Position numbers and translations under genes: made by a program. 64,000 bases of DNA, from contig NZ_JALPNU010000001.1 in the NCBI RefSeq assembly GCF_030851345.1, forward strand, positions 186,001 to 250,000, read 5' to 3'. Below, in pieces: positions 26,579 through 35,865 of the stretch; within the stretch, counting starts at the first letter, position 1, and every line of letters starts with the position of its first letter. This DNA comes from Marinifilum sp. D714 (lineage in GTDB: Bacteria; Bacteroidota; Bacteroidia; Bacteroidales; Marinifilaceae). The notes beneath the pieces are model-generated. The model worked only from the letters and a program-made list of their open reading frames with translations. It had not been told where the DNA came from and did not search any database.

Positions 26579-27592
26579 TTATTGAACCGACTTACGTTTC
26601 TCAATTAGGAAAGTAACGGTTTGAGGATAAAAACGAACATTTGAAACAAAATCCGGACTGCTCTTTAACTCCACCTTTAATTTGTTTCCATCACCTTGTA
26701 TAGCTTCTAAATAATCAACTCTTACATCGAAATGATCATCTGTAATATTTTCATATTTACTCATCCCAACGAAATACGAAAGTTTCACATCTCCTGGAAA
26801 TAAACGCAATAAAACAGAATCAGGTAAGTTATCAACCTTTATAGCAACATTTTTACTTGCTTCGGTAAATCGCTCAACTGGTATGCTAACTGTTAGCTTT
26901 TTAGGTGAGAAACTAACACCTTCAATTTTCTCAAAACCAACATCCTTCTTCATGTTTTTCTTCAAACCTGATAACTCTAATAATTGCGATTTTGCAATAT
27001 GGATCGAATCAAGTAAAGATTGAGGTCCCTTTACCAAAACACTGTCGAATTCTGGAGTAATTACTCCTCCTTTCATGAACTGCTGCTCAAAATTCAATTT
27101 CAAATCCAATACTACTGGTACCTTCTTCTCCATAATAGGAGAAAATTGAAAACGAATGGTGTCTGGACTAATGTCTTCCAAACGAATACCTGTAGAAAGC
27201 TCTTTCTCAATTCTCTCTGCAATGTTTGAGGTCAGTAAATTGTAGCTATTAAGTGAACCTCCTGTTATTCTATTATTGGTATACTTATTTACATCAAATG
27301 GATTTGATAAAAAAGCTGTACTCAATTTATAACGAAGCAAATCGAAACCATATGCATTTACGCGCAAGTTTAGCTTTGGGGGAAGATCATTAGTAAGCAC
27401 CTTATCTTCCGGAAAGTTCATGTAATATACAGGGTAATTGATACTTGTTGTATACTCTTTACTCAGCGCATTCAAAAACCAGAAAATTGTGGATAGACCA
27501 ACAAAGAATAAATAAACCAATAGTTTTTTATTCGATGTTATTTTTTCTTTGTTAAAATATCCTTTTAGTTTCTGAAGATCGATATTATTCAA
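26579..27592 (-). CDS. YbbR-like domain protein (CdaR-like)
   Basis: The 337-residue protein has one N-terminal membrane helix (about 24-42, VYLFFVGLSTIFWFLNALS) followed by a periplasmic part. That part contains YbbR-type repeats, visible as PVVLDLKL, VLVKGPQSLLDSI and KVDNLPDSV. In Firmicutes YbbR proteins (CdaR) regulate a diadenylate cyclase; here no cyclase is adjacent, so that link is not supported locally. The next gene is coaE after 9 bases. Confidence 0.85.
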   Translation of the reverse strand: MNNIDLQKLKGYFNKEKITSNKKLLVYLFFVGLSTIFWFLNALSKEYTTSINYPVYYMNFPEDKVLTNDLPPKLNLRVNAYGFDLLRYKLSTAFLSNPFDVNKYTNNRITGGSLNSYNLLTSNIAERIEKELSTGIRLEDISPDTIRFQFSPIMEKKVPVVLDLKLNFEQQFMKGGVITPEFDSVLVKGPQSLLDSIHIAKSQLLELSGLKKNMKKDVGFEKIEGVSFSPKKLTVSIPVERFTEASKNVAIKVDNLPDSVLLRLFPGDVKLSYFVGMSKYENITDDHFDVRVDYLEAIQGDGNKLKVELKSSPDFVSNVRFYPQTVTFLIEKRKSVQ

Positions 27593-27603
27593 GGTACTTG
27601 GTG

Positions 27604-27635
27604 TTTAGAAAAGCTGTGCCTACTAAGGCACAGCC
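27604..27635 (-). terminator. Terminator after yajC
   Basis: GCTGTGCC (27613-27620), loop TACTAA, GGCACAGC (27627-27634), then TTTTC on the minus strand. It may be partly permissive because the YbbR-like gene starts only 20 bases on. Confidence 0.7.
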
Positions 27636-27642
27636 TGATAAA

Positions 27643-27960
27643 TTATTTTTGAGCAACGTCACTCATGTCTTTAACAACCGCAGCTTTATCAATTTTCAAA
27701 CGGTTTTGTCCTTCTACTTCCATAATAATTGCACGCTCCTGAATTTCCAGTACTTTTCCGTAAATACCTCCAGTAGTTACAACTTTATCACCTTTCTTCA
27801 ATTCATCACGGAACTTTCTTAATTCCTTCTGCTTTTTCATCTGAGGACGAATCATGAAGAAATAGAAAACTACGACAATTAAAATCAAAGGAATAAAAGA
27901 AGTTAAACCTCCCTGACCTTCTGCAGGCTGAGTCATCAATAAGATGTTTAGCATATTCAT
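27643..27960 (-). CDS. yajC: Sec translocase accessory subunit YajC
   Basis: The 105-residue protein has one membrane helix (about 20-40), the conserved [10 protein letters not shown] behind it and the small soluble domain [17 protein letters not shown]. This is the usual YajC layout. It works with SecDF at the inner membrane in protein export. It lies between a DUF1573 lipoprotein gene and the YbbR-like gene, a common Bacteroidota neighbourhood (nusB, DUF1573, yajC, YbbR, coaE). Confidence 0.95.
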   Translation of the reverse strand: MNMLNILLMTQPAEGQGGLTSFIPLILIVVVFYFFMIRPQMKKQKELRKFRDELKKGDKVVTTGGIYGKVLEIQERAIIMEVEGQNRLKIDKAAVVKDMSDVAQK

Positions 27961-28022
27961 TTCAATCCAAATTTAATGGTCCTTCGACCGATTTATTATA
28001 AAATTACAAATCATTTATATAA

Positions 28023-28478
28023 CTATTCCACACTTGCTGTGAGAATCAGCTTTTTCTTTTTCTGTAAAGTATTACTATAAATTGTAACTACTTTGTATTG
28101 TTTACCATATCGTCCTTTAGAATTGAACTCAATGGTTATTTTCGATTCTTCTCCAACCTTTATGGGTTTCTTTGTCCATTTAAAGTTTGCACAACCACAA
28201 TCACTTTCTATACTTTTAATAATTAGGTTGCTTTCACCGACATTTTTAAAATAGAAATCGCAAACCCCAATTTCTCCTTCTGAAATCTTCCCAAATTTAT
28301 GTATTTCTTTACTAAACTCAAACTTAGGATACTTACCTGATTTCACAGATTCTAACGAGTCTGAACCAACAGGTTTATTTTCTTTAGATGAACTCCCGGT
28401 GCAACCTAAAACAAACACAAACATCAACAGTTGTGCTAAAATCACCCACTTTTTATTTCTAAATTTTAATGCATCCAT
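28023..28478 (-). CDS. DUF1573 lipoprotein
   Basis: The 151-residue protein has a signal peptide with lipobox VLGC (Cys26). The DUF1573 beta-sandwich follows, with the typical FEFSKEIHKFGKISEGE, then DFYFKNVGESNLIIKSIESDCGCA and VGEESKITIEFNSKGRYG. The CGC pair is conserved in the family. It is periplasmic. Function is not established. It sits between nusB and yajC in the conserved order of this phylum. Confidence 0.9.
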   Translation of the reverse strand: MDALKFRNKKWVILAQLLMFVFVLGCTGSSSKENKPVGSDSLESVKSGKYPKFEFSKEIHKFGKISEGEIGVCDFYFKNVGESNLIIKSIESDCGCANFKWTKKPIKVGEESKITIEFNSKGRYGKQYKVVTIYSNTLQKKKKLILTASVE

Positions 28479-28547
28479 ACTTTAAATTTCGGATTTCGAA
28501 AGTACAAAAATTTCAATGAATCCATTCACATCAGTACATATAAAACA

Positions 28548-28580
28548 AAAATGCGCTTAATCCATTGATTAGCGCATTTT
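28548..28580 (-). terminator. Terminator of nusB
   Basis: AAAATGCGC and TAATC pair with GATTA and GCGCATTTT across a 4-base loop, with one bulged base; a T run follows on the minus strand. Confidence 0.82.
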
Positions 28581-28602
28581 AATTATCTGTTAAAAGTGAA
28601 GA

Positions 28603-29553
28603 CTATACTTCTCCAACAAGTCCTCTACCTACTTTCTTAACTTTTCCATTTTCTTTTAACTCTTTAACCAACTTATCAAGTATACCATTAATAAAGTTGC
28701 TTGAATTCGAAGTGCTGTAAAATTTTGCAATTTCAAGATACTCATTAAAACTTACCTTTACTGGCACATTCGGGAATTCCTTTAACTCGGTAAGAGCCAA
28801 TTCCATTATAAGAATATCCATAAAAGCAATTCGCTCTAAATCCCAATTTTTGGTGTTTTTCTGAATCATTTCCACATGTTCGGTATGATTCACCACAGCT
28901 TTACGGAACAATGTTTTCACGTAATCTTCATCTTCGTCATCTTTAAACAAAGACATAATCGAAGTATACTGATCATCATTCTCTTTTAATCCTTTAACCG
29001 TCTTAATTACCATACTAATGATAAACTCAATCTCATCATTCCAATAAATGCTTTTTTCTTCCATTAAAGAATAAAAGTCTTCATCAGCAGCAACCAGAGT
29101 CAAGAAAAACTTCTCTACAAATTTTTTATCATCTTGATAAGAATTGTTCTCAGCATTCATATAATCGATATACAAATCTGAATTCACCAACTTATCAAAT
29201 AACAATCGAATGTAATCTTCCTGATCGGTCCAAGTAATTGTATTAGATTCAGCGTAACTATTCAACTGGATGTTTTCAGCCAATTGCCTAATTACTTTGT
29301 TGTCTATAAATCTGGTGTTTGGATTAAGATCCTCTTGAGTAGGGATAATTTTAGCTTTAGCTGTTTCAATCTTCTTTTCTGAAACAAAAGCCAGCTCTAC
29401 AATCAGCAGAAGCAAATAATGGTATAAATCGTAAGCCTTACCAATACTGAAAAACAATTCCTTTTCAGCTTTTGCAATTGTGCGATCTTGATTTTTATAG
29501 TACGCATACAGCAATTGCAATACTTTCACTCGAAGTAATCTTCTACTAATCAT
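28603..29553 (-). CDS. nusB: Transcription antitermination factor NusB (long form)
   Basis: The 316-residue protein is more than twice the E. coli length, as usual in Bacteroidota. An N-terminal helical region (MISRRLLRVKVLQLLYAYYK) resembles a duplicated NusB-like fold, and the true NusB domain lies at about 195-300. That domain contains WDLERIAFMDILIMELALTEL, then VPVKVSFNEYLEIAKFYSTSNSSNFINGIL. It binds boxA RNA with NusE (S10) in rRNA antitermination. A clear promoter lies upstream (29592-29621) and a terminator downstream. Confidence 0.93.
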   Translation of the reverse strand: MISRRLLRVKVLQLLYAYYKNQDRTIAKAEKELFFSIGKAYDLYHYLLLLIVELAFVSEKKIETAKAKIIPTQEDLNPNTRFIDNKVIRQLAENIQLNSYAESNTITWTDQEDYIRLLFDKLVNSDLYIDYMNAENNSYQDDKKFVEKFFLTLVAADEDFYSLMEEKSIYWNDEIEFIISMVIKTVKGLKENDDQYTSIMSLFKDDEDEDYVKTLFRKAVVNHTEHVEMIQKNTKNWDLERIAFMDILIMELALTELKEFPNVPVKVSFNEYLEIAKFYSTSNSSNFINGILDKLVKELKENGKVKKVGRGLVGEV

Positions 29554-29591
29554 ATCCTTAAAGAACTTTTACAAATTTGTTATTGTGGCTG

Positions 29592-29621
29592 CAAAATTAG
29601 ACTTTTTTTATAACCCAACAA
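29592..29621 (-). promoter_or_regulatory. nusB promoter
   Basis: Minus strand: TTG (29619-29621), 19 bases, then TAATTTTG (29592-29599), an exact match to the Bacteroidota pattern, about 40 bases upstream of the ATG. Confidence 0.65.
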
Positions 29622-29839
29622 GTAATTTTGAAAAAAACAGTAAAAAGAATTAAAGATCATACTATCCTATACTTTACATATAACAAATTCCTGTAAGTCA
29701 ATCAAAGCCAACTGAAAAGGTTTGCATACTGAATTTAAATTACTTTTTTACGATAATAAATTACTAAGTAATAGCAATTAGTACGCAGATTTTTTTATTT
29801 TTGAAGACAATAAACAGAATAAATTAAAATTTATTTGAA

Positions 29840-30235
29840 ATGGAAGGTTACGACAATAAAGATGGATATGGAAAAAAGAATCGCGATGAAATTTTTTCGA
29901 ATGCGGTTAGGGCAGGAAAAAGAACATACTTCTTTGATGTAAAAGCAACAAGGAAAAACGACTACTATCTTACAATTACAGAAAGTAAAAAACGCTACGA
30001 CAAAGAAGGAAATTATTCTTTCGAGAAACACAAAGTATTTTTATACAAAGAAGATTTTGACAAATTTTCTGAAGGATTGTTAGAAGCTTTGGATTTTATT
30101 AAATCATCGAATAAAGAACCCAACGAAGTAGAAGAATTGTTCGTAACCGAAGAACAAAATACAAACTCAGAACTAATTGAAGGATTAGAAGCGGAGGCCT
30201 ATTCAAACGTTGAATTTGAAGATTTATCGGAATAA
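29840..30235 (+). CDS. DUF3276 / PUR-alpha-like nucleic acid-binding protein
   Basis: The 131-residue protein contains one PUR repeat-like domain (about 15-95): EIFSNAVRAGKRTYFFDVKATRKNDYYLTITESKKR and HKVFLYKEDFDKF. An acidic C-terminal tail follows. Family members in Bacteroidota and Borrelia (BpuR) bind single-stranded DNA or RNA as dimers. A TATTTTTG (29796-29803) upstream fits a -7 box. A terminator follows the gene. Confidence 0.9.
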   Translation: MEGYDNKDGYGKKNRDEIFSNAVRAGKRTYFFDVKATRKNDYYLTITESKKRYDKEGNYSFEKHKVFLYKEDFDKFSEGLLEALDFIKSSNKEPNEVEELFVTEEQNTNSELIEGLEAEAYSNVEFEDLSE

Positions 30236-30254
30236 ATATCATTTTATAAAACTT

Positions 30255-30283
30255 AAAGCTGCTTTTAACGAGCAGCTTTTTTT
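30255..30283 (+). terminator. Terminator of the DUF3276 gene
   Basis: AAAGCTGCT (30255-30263), loop TTTAACG, AGCAGCTTT (30271-30279) and a T run. Confidence 0.88.
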
Positions 30284-30393
30284 GTTTCTTGCACACTAGT
30301 GTCAAAAAATAACACAAAACTGCTACATTTGCATTGGGCATATTTTTATTAAGTCCAAATATATCGCCACACTTATTTTAATGAGTAGTAAAA

Positions 30394-30413
30394 AATCCCT
30401 ATTAATAGGGATT
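30394..30413. promoter_or_regulatory. 20-base perfect palindrome upstream of feoAB
   Basis: AATCCCTATT followed by AATAGGGATT, a perfect dyad about 145 bases upstream of the feoAB start. It is a candidate operator for an iron-responsive regulator; no T run follows, so it is not a typical terminator. Confidence 0.45.
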
Positions 30414-30556
30414 GTAATTATTGAAAATTTCCTATACGTTTGACCAACTTTTAGGAATATTTGTGGTGTTCATTGTAAGAAAATTACATCACATAATGAA
30501 TACTAAATTACCTGGCAAATCAGGACACAACAAACAACAAGGAAATTTAAGAACGA

Positions 30557-33061
30557 ATGAAACTATCTGAGTTAACAGATAATCAAGAAGGAATAATAAT
30601 CAAAGTTTTAGGACATGGTGCATTTCGAAAGAGAATTACTGAAATGGGCTTTGTTAAAGGGAAAAAAGTTACTGTTATTAAAAATGCTCCTTTGAAAGAT
30701 CCTGTAGAGTATGAAATTATGGGGTATGAGGTCTCTCTTCGCAGAAGCGAAGCTGCATTAATTGAAGTAATTACTCAGAAAGAAGCGAATAAAATAAAAT
30801 TATCCGACTTCGAAGGAACAATTAATGATGAAATTCTAAAAACCTCAGCAAAAGAAAAAGGCAAAAAAATAAACGTAGCTCTCGTAGGAAACCCTAATGC
30901 CGGAAAAACAACATTATTCAACTACGCTTCTGGGTCGAAAGAACACGTGGGGAACTATAGTGGCGTTACCGTTGACTCCAAACTGGCTAAAGTAAAGCAA
31001 AATGGTTATCAGTTTGATGTAACAGATCTACCAGGAACTTATTCTCTTACTGCTTACACTCCTGAAGAATTATTCGTTAGAAAATACATCATGAATGAAA
31101 GTCCTGATGTTGTTATCAACGTTGTGGATGCTTCAAACTTAGAGAGAAATCTTTACCTGACAACTCAACTTATCGACATGGATATTAAGGTGATATTAGC
31201 TTTAAACATGTATGATGAACTGGAAAAAAAAGGAGCAACATTCAACTATAAGGAACTTTCAAAAATGTTGGGAATTCCAATTGTTCCAACTGTTAGTTCA
31301 AAAGGTAAAGGAGTAAAAGAATTATTCGACAAGGCGATTGAAGTTTATGAGGACAGAGATCCAATAGTTCGACACATTCATATCAATTACGGTAAAATTG
31401 TAGAAAGTGCAATCTCCAAAATACAAACCGTAATCAAGAAAGATCGAAAACTATCTTCTAGCATGTCGCCTAGATACCTATCGATAAAGCTTTTGGAAGA
31501 TGATGAAAGTGCTCGTCATATTATTCACGAGAGTGATTTTCATTTTGAGATAAAATCGGTAGCCAAGGAACAAATAGCAAAGATTGAAAAGGAATTTGGC
31601 GAAGTCTGTGAAACAGTTATTACAGATGCCAAGTATGGTTTTATTGATGGAGCTTTAAAAGAAACCTACAAGGAAAGTCCGATCAAGAGAAGAAGAAATA
31701 CCACTTTGATTGATACATTTATCACTCATAAGTTATTTGGATTTCCAATCTTTCTAAGTTTTATGTTTTTAACATTCTATGCCACATTTAATTTGGGAGA
31801 ATACCCAATGAGTTGGATAGAAATGGGCGTAGAAGGTTTAAGCAATCTAATTGATAATTTAATGGCAGAAGGTCCACTAAAAGATCTGATAATTGATGGA
31901 ATCATTGGAGGTGTTGGTGGGGTAATTGTATTTCTCCCTAACATTCTTATCCTATTCTTCTTTATTTCATTTATGGAGGATACGGGTTATATGGCACGTG
32001 CTGCTTTCATCATGGACAAATTGATGCACAAAATAGGTCTGCATGGAAAGTCATTTATTCCGTTGGTTATGGGATTTGGATGTAATGTACCTGCAATGAT
32101 GGCTACCAGAACACTTGAAAATAGAAGCGATCGGATACTTACCATGATGATTATTCCATTCATGTCGTGTAGTGCGAGACTGCCTGTGTACATTCTAATC
32201 ATTGGAACTTTTTTCCCTGACAACGCCAGTGTAATGCTTTTTGGCATATACATGCTTGGCATTGTATTAGCTGTTTTGTTTGCCAAGATTTTTAAAGCCA
32301 GCTTTTTTAAATCAAAAGATGCGCCATTTGTAATGGAATTACCTCCATATCGAATACCAACTCTAAAAGCAACCACTAGACATATGTGGAGCAAGGGAGT
32401 ACAATATTTAAAGAAAATGGGTGGTGTTATTTTGGTTGCCTCTGTAATAATTTGGGCTTTGGGGTATTTCCCATTAGATGTAGATTACTCAAAAGATTAC
32501 AATAGCTTAATAGCGCAAAACGAAGCCAATACTAAAGAAAAACTGGCAAATGCAAATGACACAGAGAAAGGATTCATTCAAGAACAAAGCTATGCTGAAA
32601 TAGCTAGCCTGAGAAATGATATGCTTGAAGAAAAGCAGGAAAATTCATACATAGGTAGAATTGGACATTTTATTGCTCCAGCAATGCATCCTTTGGGCTT
32701 CGATTGGAAAATGTCGGTAAGTATGCTTACAGGTATTGCAGCAAAAGAAGTAGTTGTAAGCACAATGGGTGTTTTATATCAGGAAGGAGAAGGTAGCGAT
32801 GAAACTAGCGAGAGCTTAAGAAGCAAATTAAGAGAACAAGAATTCACAGGTAGTCACAGAACAGGTGAAAAGGTATTTAGTGCCTTAACTGCCCTATCGT
32901 TCTTAATTTTTACTTTAATTTATTTTCCTTGTGTAGCTGTAGTTGCCGCTTTAGTTAAGGAAGCAAATTGGAAATGGGCTGCATTTGTTGTATTTTATAC
33001 AACTGGACTTGCATGGTTGGTTTCATTCATTGTATACCAAGTAGGAAACTTAATAATTTAA
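30557..33061 (+). CDS. feoB: Ferrous iron transporter FeoA-FeoB fusion
   Basis: GTP-dependent Fe(II) uptake across the inner membrane. Residues 1-75 are a FeoA-type SH3-like domain (ELTDNQEGIIIKVLGHGAFRKRITEMGF). The G domain starts at about 107 with P-loop GNPNAGKTTLFN and switch region DLPGTYSL. The membrane part (about 390-834) has the two Gate motifs, with the conserved FGCNVPAMMATRTL. Fusion of FeoA to FeoB is common in Bacteroidota. A 69-residue Cys-rich partner gene follows after 3 bases. Confidence 0.96.
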   Translation: MKLSELTDNQEGIIIKVLGHGAFRKRITEMGFVKGKKVTVIKNAPLKDPVEYEIMGYEVSLRRSEAALIEVITQKEANKIKLSDFEGTINDEILKTSAKEKGKKINVALVGNPNAGKTTLFNYASGSKEHVGNYSGVTVDSKLAKVKQNGYQFDVTDLPGTYSLTAYTPEELFVRKYIMNESPDVVINVVDASNLERNLYLTTQLIDMDIKVILALNMYDELEKKGATFNYKELSKMLGIPIVPTVSSKGKGVKELFDKAIEVYEDRDPIVRHIHINYGKIVESAISKIQTVIKKDRKLSSSMSPRYLSIKLLEDDESARHIIHESDFHFEIKSVAKEQIAKIEKEFGEVCETVITDAKYGFIDGALKETYKESPIKRRRNTTLIDTFITHKLFGFPIFLSFMFLTFYATFNLGEYPMSWIEMGVEGLSNLIDNLMAEGPLKDLIIDGIIGGVGGVIVFLPNILILFFFISFMEDTGYMARAAFIMDKLMHKIGLHGKSFIPLVMGFGCNVPAMMATRTLENRSDRILTMMIIPFMSCSARLPVYILIIGTFFPDNASVMLFGIYMLGIVLAVLFAKIFKASFFKSKDAPFVMELPPYRIPTLKATTRHMWSKGVQYLKKMGGVILVASVIIWALGYFPLDVDYSKDYNSLIAQNEANTKEKLANANDTEKGFIQEQSYAEIASLRNDMLEEKQENSYIGRIGHFIAPAMHPLGFDWKMSVSMLTGIAAKEVVVSTMGVLYQEGEGSDETSESLRSKLREQEFTGSHRTGEKVFSALTALSFLIFTLIYFPCVAVVAALVKEANWKWAAFVVFYTTGLAWLVSFIVYQVGNLII

Positions 33062-33064
33062 ATC

Positions 33065-33274
33065 ATGAGCATACAACTTGTACTTACATACCTAATTATC
33101 ATTTATGCAGTTGGATATACATTCTACCACCTGTTTCAATTGATAAAAAAACAAAAAGAATCAGCTTGTGGTGGCGGATGTAGTGGCTGTAATTTTAAGA
33201 ATGAACTTAAAAGTAAAGGAATTCATACAATTTCAATCGACAAGAATAAAAAGTTTACATATCTTAAAAATTAA
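33065..33274 (+). CDS. FeoB-associated Cys-rich membrane protein
   Basis: The 69-residue protein has one membrane helix (about 5-24) and a short cytoplasmic motif ACGGGCSGCNF (about 34-44) with three Cys in CxxxCxxC spacing. It starts 3 bases after the feoB stop, so it is co-transcribed. Small proteins like this (FeoC-like or FeoB-associated) are regular partners of FeoB; the Cys cluster may hold iron or an Fe-S cluster. The role is inferred from context. Confidence 0.9.
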   Translation: MSIQLVLTYLIIIYAVGYTFYHLFQLIKKQKESACGGGCSGCNFKNELKSKGIHTISIDKNKKFTYLKN

Positions 33275-33338
33275 CAAAACTATACACGTTTAATTACAAA
33301 CATTTTAGGTGACGCAATACAATCATAACTAGAATAAA

Positions 33339-33366
33339 AAAAGGGATAACTGTTGTTATCCCTTTT
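33339..33366. terminator. Bidirectional terminator feo / argF
   Basis: AAAAGGGATAAC (33339-33350), loop TGTT, GTTATCCCTTTT (33355-33366), perfect 12-base arms between convergent units. Confidence 0.88.
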
Positions 33367-33391
33367 CATTTATCTTATGCTTTAAGTGTAA

Positions 33392-34393
33392 TTATGCTCC
33401 TAAAGTAGCAACCATTACAGCTTTAATAGTATGAAGACGGTTTTCAGCTTCATCAAATACGATAGATGCTGGAGATTCGAATACTTCTTCAGTTACTTCG
33501 ATTCCATCTAAACCAAACTTCTGGAAAACTTCTTCACCCACCTTGGTTTCTCTGTTGTGGTATGCAGGAAGACAGTGCATGAATTTACACTTATCGTTAC
33601 CAGTCATAGCCATAGTCTCTTTGTTCACCTGGAAAGGTTTCAACATATCAATTCTTTCTTTCCATACTTCATCTGGCTCACCCATTGATACCCAAACGTC
33701 TGTATAAAGGAAATCACAACCTTTAACACCTTCTTCAGTGTTATCAGTAACAGTTACCTTAGCACCTGTTTCTTTAGCGATTTCAAGACATTGAGCTACC
33801 AATTCTTCTTCTGGTTGAAGATTCTTAGGACCAACGATTCTTACATCCATACCCATTTTAGCAGCACCCACCATTAATGAGTTAGCCATGTTGTTTCTTG
33901 CATCACCTAAGTAAGCGAAAGAAACTTGGTGTAATGGCTTATCGCAGTGCTCCATCATAGTAAGGAAGTCAGCCAAAATTTGAGTTGGGTGGAATTCATC
34001 AGTTAAACCATTCCACACAGGTACACCAGCATGCTTAGCCAATTCCTCAACAACAGTCTGACCAAATCCACGATACTCAATACCATCATACATACGACCT
34101 AGTACGCGTGCAGTATCAGCCATAGATTCCTTAACACCAATCTGAGATCCTGAAGGTCCCAAATAAGTTACGTGAGCTCCCTGATCGTAAGCAGCTGTTT
34201 CAAAAGCACAACGCGTACGAGTAGAAGACTTCTCGAAAATTAAAGCGATGTTCTTACCCTTAAGAGTTTGAACTTCGTTACCAGCATATTTAGCTCTTTT
34301 TAAATCTCTTGCAAGATCTAACATGTACTGAATTTCTTTTGGAGAAAAATCCAAAAGCTTCAAAAAACTTCTGTTTCTAAGATTGAAAGCCAT
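33392..34393 (-). CDS. arcB: Ornithine carbamoyltransferase, probably catabolic
   Basis: Interconverts ornithine plus carbamoyl phosphate and citrulline plus phosphate. The 333-residue protein has the carbamoyl-phosphate motif [10 protein letters not shown] (about 55), [11 protein letters not shown], and the ornithine-side HCLPAYH (about 270). It follows a carbamate kinase gene by 92 bases on the same strand, the pairing used to make ATP from citrulline. Biosynthetic enzymes of many Bacteroidota use N-acetylornithine or N-succinylornithine instead, which also favours a catabolic role. A separate promoter is visible at 34428-34457. No arginine deiminase (arcA) gene lies in the window. Alternative symbol argF. 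Confidence 0.9.
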   Translation of the reverse strand: MAFNLRNRSFLKLLDFSPKEIQYMLDLARDLKRAKYAGNEVQTLKGKNIALIFEKSSTRTRCAFETAAYDQGAHVTYLGPSGSQIGVKESMADTARVLGRMYDGIEYRGFGQTVVEELAKHAGVPVWNGLTDEFHPTQILADFLTMMEHCDKPLHQVSFAYLGDARNNMANSLMVGAAKMGMDVRIVGPKNLQPEEELVAQCLEIAKETGAKVTVTDNTEEGVKGCDFLYTDVWVSMGEPDEVWKERIDMLKPFQVNKETMAMTGNDKCKFMHCLPAYHNRETKVGEEVFQKFGLDGIEVTEEVFESPASIVFDEAENRLHTIKAVMVATLGA

Positions 34394-34427
34394 TGTTATA
34401 ATTTTAATAGGATAAACAAATATTTGT

Positions 34428-34457
34428 CAAAAATAGACTCTTGTACCAACATAACAA
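34428..34457 (-). promoter_or_regulatory. Promoter of the ornithine carbamoyltransferase gene
   Basis: Minus strand: TTG (34455-34457), 19 bases, then TATTTTTG (34428-34435), about 35 bases upstream of the ATG. It suggests independent expression from the kinase gene. Confidence 0.6.
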
Positions 34458-34485
34458 AACGATGGCACAAGATTCTTATTTAATT

Positions 34486-35442
34486 TTAGTTCTCGTATTC
34501 CATAGTAATCTTACTACCATACTTTCTGTCTTCGAGTTTAGTAGCTTCGGTAATTACTGATTTCTTACCACCATTCTGAACAAACTCTAGACAAGCTCTG
34601 ATTTTTGGAGCCATACTACCTTCTGCAAACTGTCCATCTTTCATCAATTCCATAGTATCTTTGTAATCCAGGAATTCCAAAATTTCTTCGTTTGGCTGTT
34701 TAAAGTTCTTGTAAATGTATGGAACATCGGTTAGGATGTAGAACTCATCAGCTTTAATTCTTGCACCAATTAACGCAGAAGCTAAATCTTTGTCGATAAC
34801 ACCTTCTACTGGGCAAATCTGACCGTCAGCATCCTCGTATACAGGAACACCACCACCACCAACAGTGATAACAATATTACCTTCACGAGCCAATTTTGAA
34901 ACAATTTCTTCGTTCATTACTCGCATTGGTCTTGGCGAAGGAACTACTCTTCTCCAACCTCCATCAGCTTTAACCTCTTCTTTAAAAATCCATCCTTTAT
35001 CAGCAGCCAACACATCAGCTTCTTCTTTGGTATAGATCTTACCTACACGTTTTGTTGGATTTTCAAACGCTGGATCATCCTTGTCCACAACAACCTGAGT
35101 AACCAAAGTAATAACATCCTTTTTAATGCCATGTTTTTTCAAAATATTTCTCAAGTTACGCTCAATCATGTAACCAATCCCTCCTTGAGAATCTGCAACA
35201 TCAATATCCAATGGCATTTGAGGAATATTATACAATTGCTCCCCTGCATCGTTTCTCATTAAGATATTTCCAACCTGTGGACCATTACCATGAGCCAATA
35301 CAATATCATATCCTTCTTTAATAAGGAAAATCAAATTTTCAAGAGTGTCTGTTGTATTTGCATTTTGCTCTTCAACAGTACCTTTCTGATTGCCTCGAAG
35401 CAACGCATTACCTCCTAAGGCTACAACTGCTAATTTATTCAT
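34486..35442 (-). CDS. arcC: Carbamate kinase
   Basis: Transfers phosphate from carbamoyl phosphate to ADP, giving ATP, CO2 and ammonia. The 318-residue protein has the amino-acid kinase fold: VALGGNALLRG (6-16), VLAHGNGPQVGNI (about 48-60), then RRVVPSPRP and VITVGGGGVPVY, ending with the ADP-side region FAEGSMAPKI. The length is usual for ArcC. It is first of a two-gene unit with an ornithine carbamoyltransferase, and has a promoter at 35477-35505. Confidence 0.95.
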   Translation of the reverse strand: MNKLAVVALGGNALLRGNQKGTVEEQNANTTDTLENLIFLIKEGYDIVLAHGNGPQVGNILMRNDAGEQLYNIPQMPLDIDVADSQGGIGYMIERNLRNILKKHGIKKDVITLVTQVVVDKDDPAFENPTKRVGKIYTKEEADVLAADKGWIFKEEVKADGGWRRVVPSPRPMRVMNEEIVSKLAREGNIVITVGGGGVPVYEDADGQICPVEGVIDKDLASALIGARIKADEFYILTDVPYIYKNFKQPNEEILEFLDYKDTMELMKDGQFAEGSMAPKIRACLEFVQNGGKKSVITEATKLEDRKYGSKITMEYEN

Positions 35443-35865
35443 TACTTTTCGCTTTATGTTTTTCTTGTTAGTTTTGCAAAACTAAAAAAATAAATTACAA
35501 AACAAGAAATTTTGCATTTTTTTAAAAACTTTTTCACACCCTGTTTTTCAACACATTACAGAGATTGCGTTTTTACTGTTTAGTAGATTTTCTTGTAAAA
35601 TAATGAAATTCAAAGCAAACTGAAAACTTCATATCACTCGTTTGCGCAAACCAAACTAAACACCCCTGTTATGTTTATATTTTAGAAATATATCTCCAAA
35701 TCGATTTCATTCACCTTATCAACATATTTTAAAACCAAAAACTAAATTAATCGTAGAAACTTTAGATTCTTTGAGAAAGAAGATTAGTTTTAACATTTAT
35801 TTATACATTTAGGGAGATTTAAAAAACCATTTTATCGGACAATTATACCAACTAACTCGATTTTT
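35443..35865. other. Divergent intergenic region arcC / lipoprotein
   Basis: These 423 AT-rich bases have no gene. The arcC promoter is at one end. I see no clear promoter match for the rightward lipoprotein gene and no long dyads. Confidence 0.5.
35477..35505 (-). promoter_or_regulatory. arcC promoter
   Basis: Minus strand: TTG (35503-35505), 18 bases, then TAGTTTTG (35477-35484), about 35 bases upstream of the ATG. Confidence 0.6.

Larger units (their letters stand above)
30236..30556 (+). other. Regulatory region upstream of feoAB
   Basis: The 321 bases have no gene. After the terminator they hold the perfect palindrome ACACTAGTGT (30293-30302), a -7-type TACATTTG (30324-30331) without a TTG at the right distance, the perfect 20-base palindrome at 30394-30413, and a spaced TTCCTA/TAGGAA dyad (30429-30434 and 30452-30457). 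None matches the classic Fur consensus well. Confidence 0.5.
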
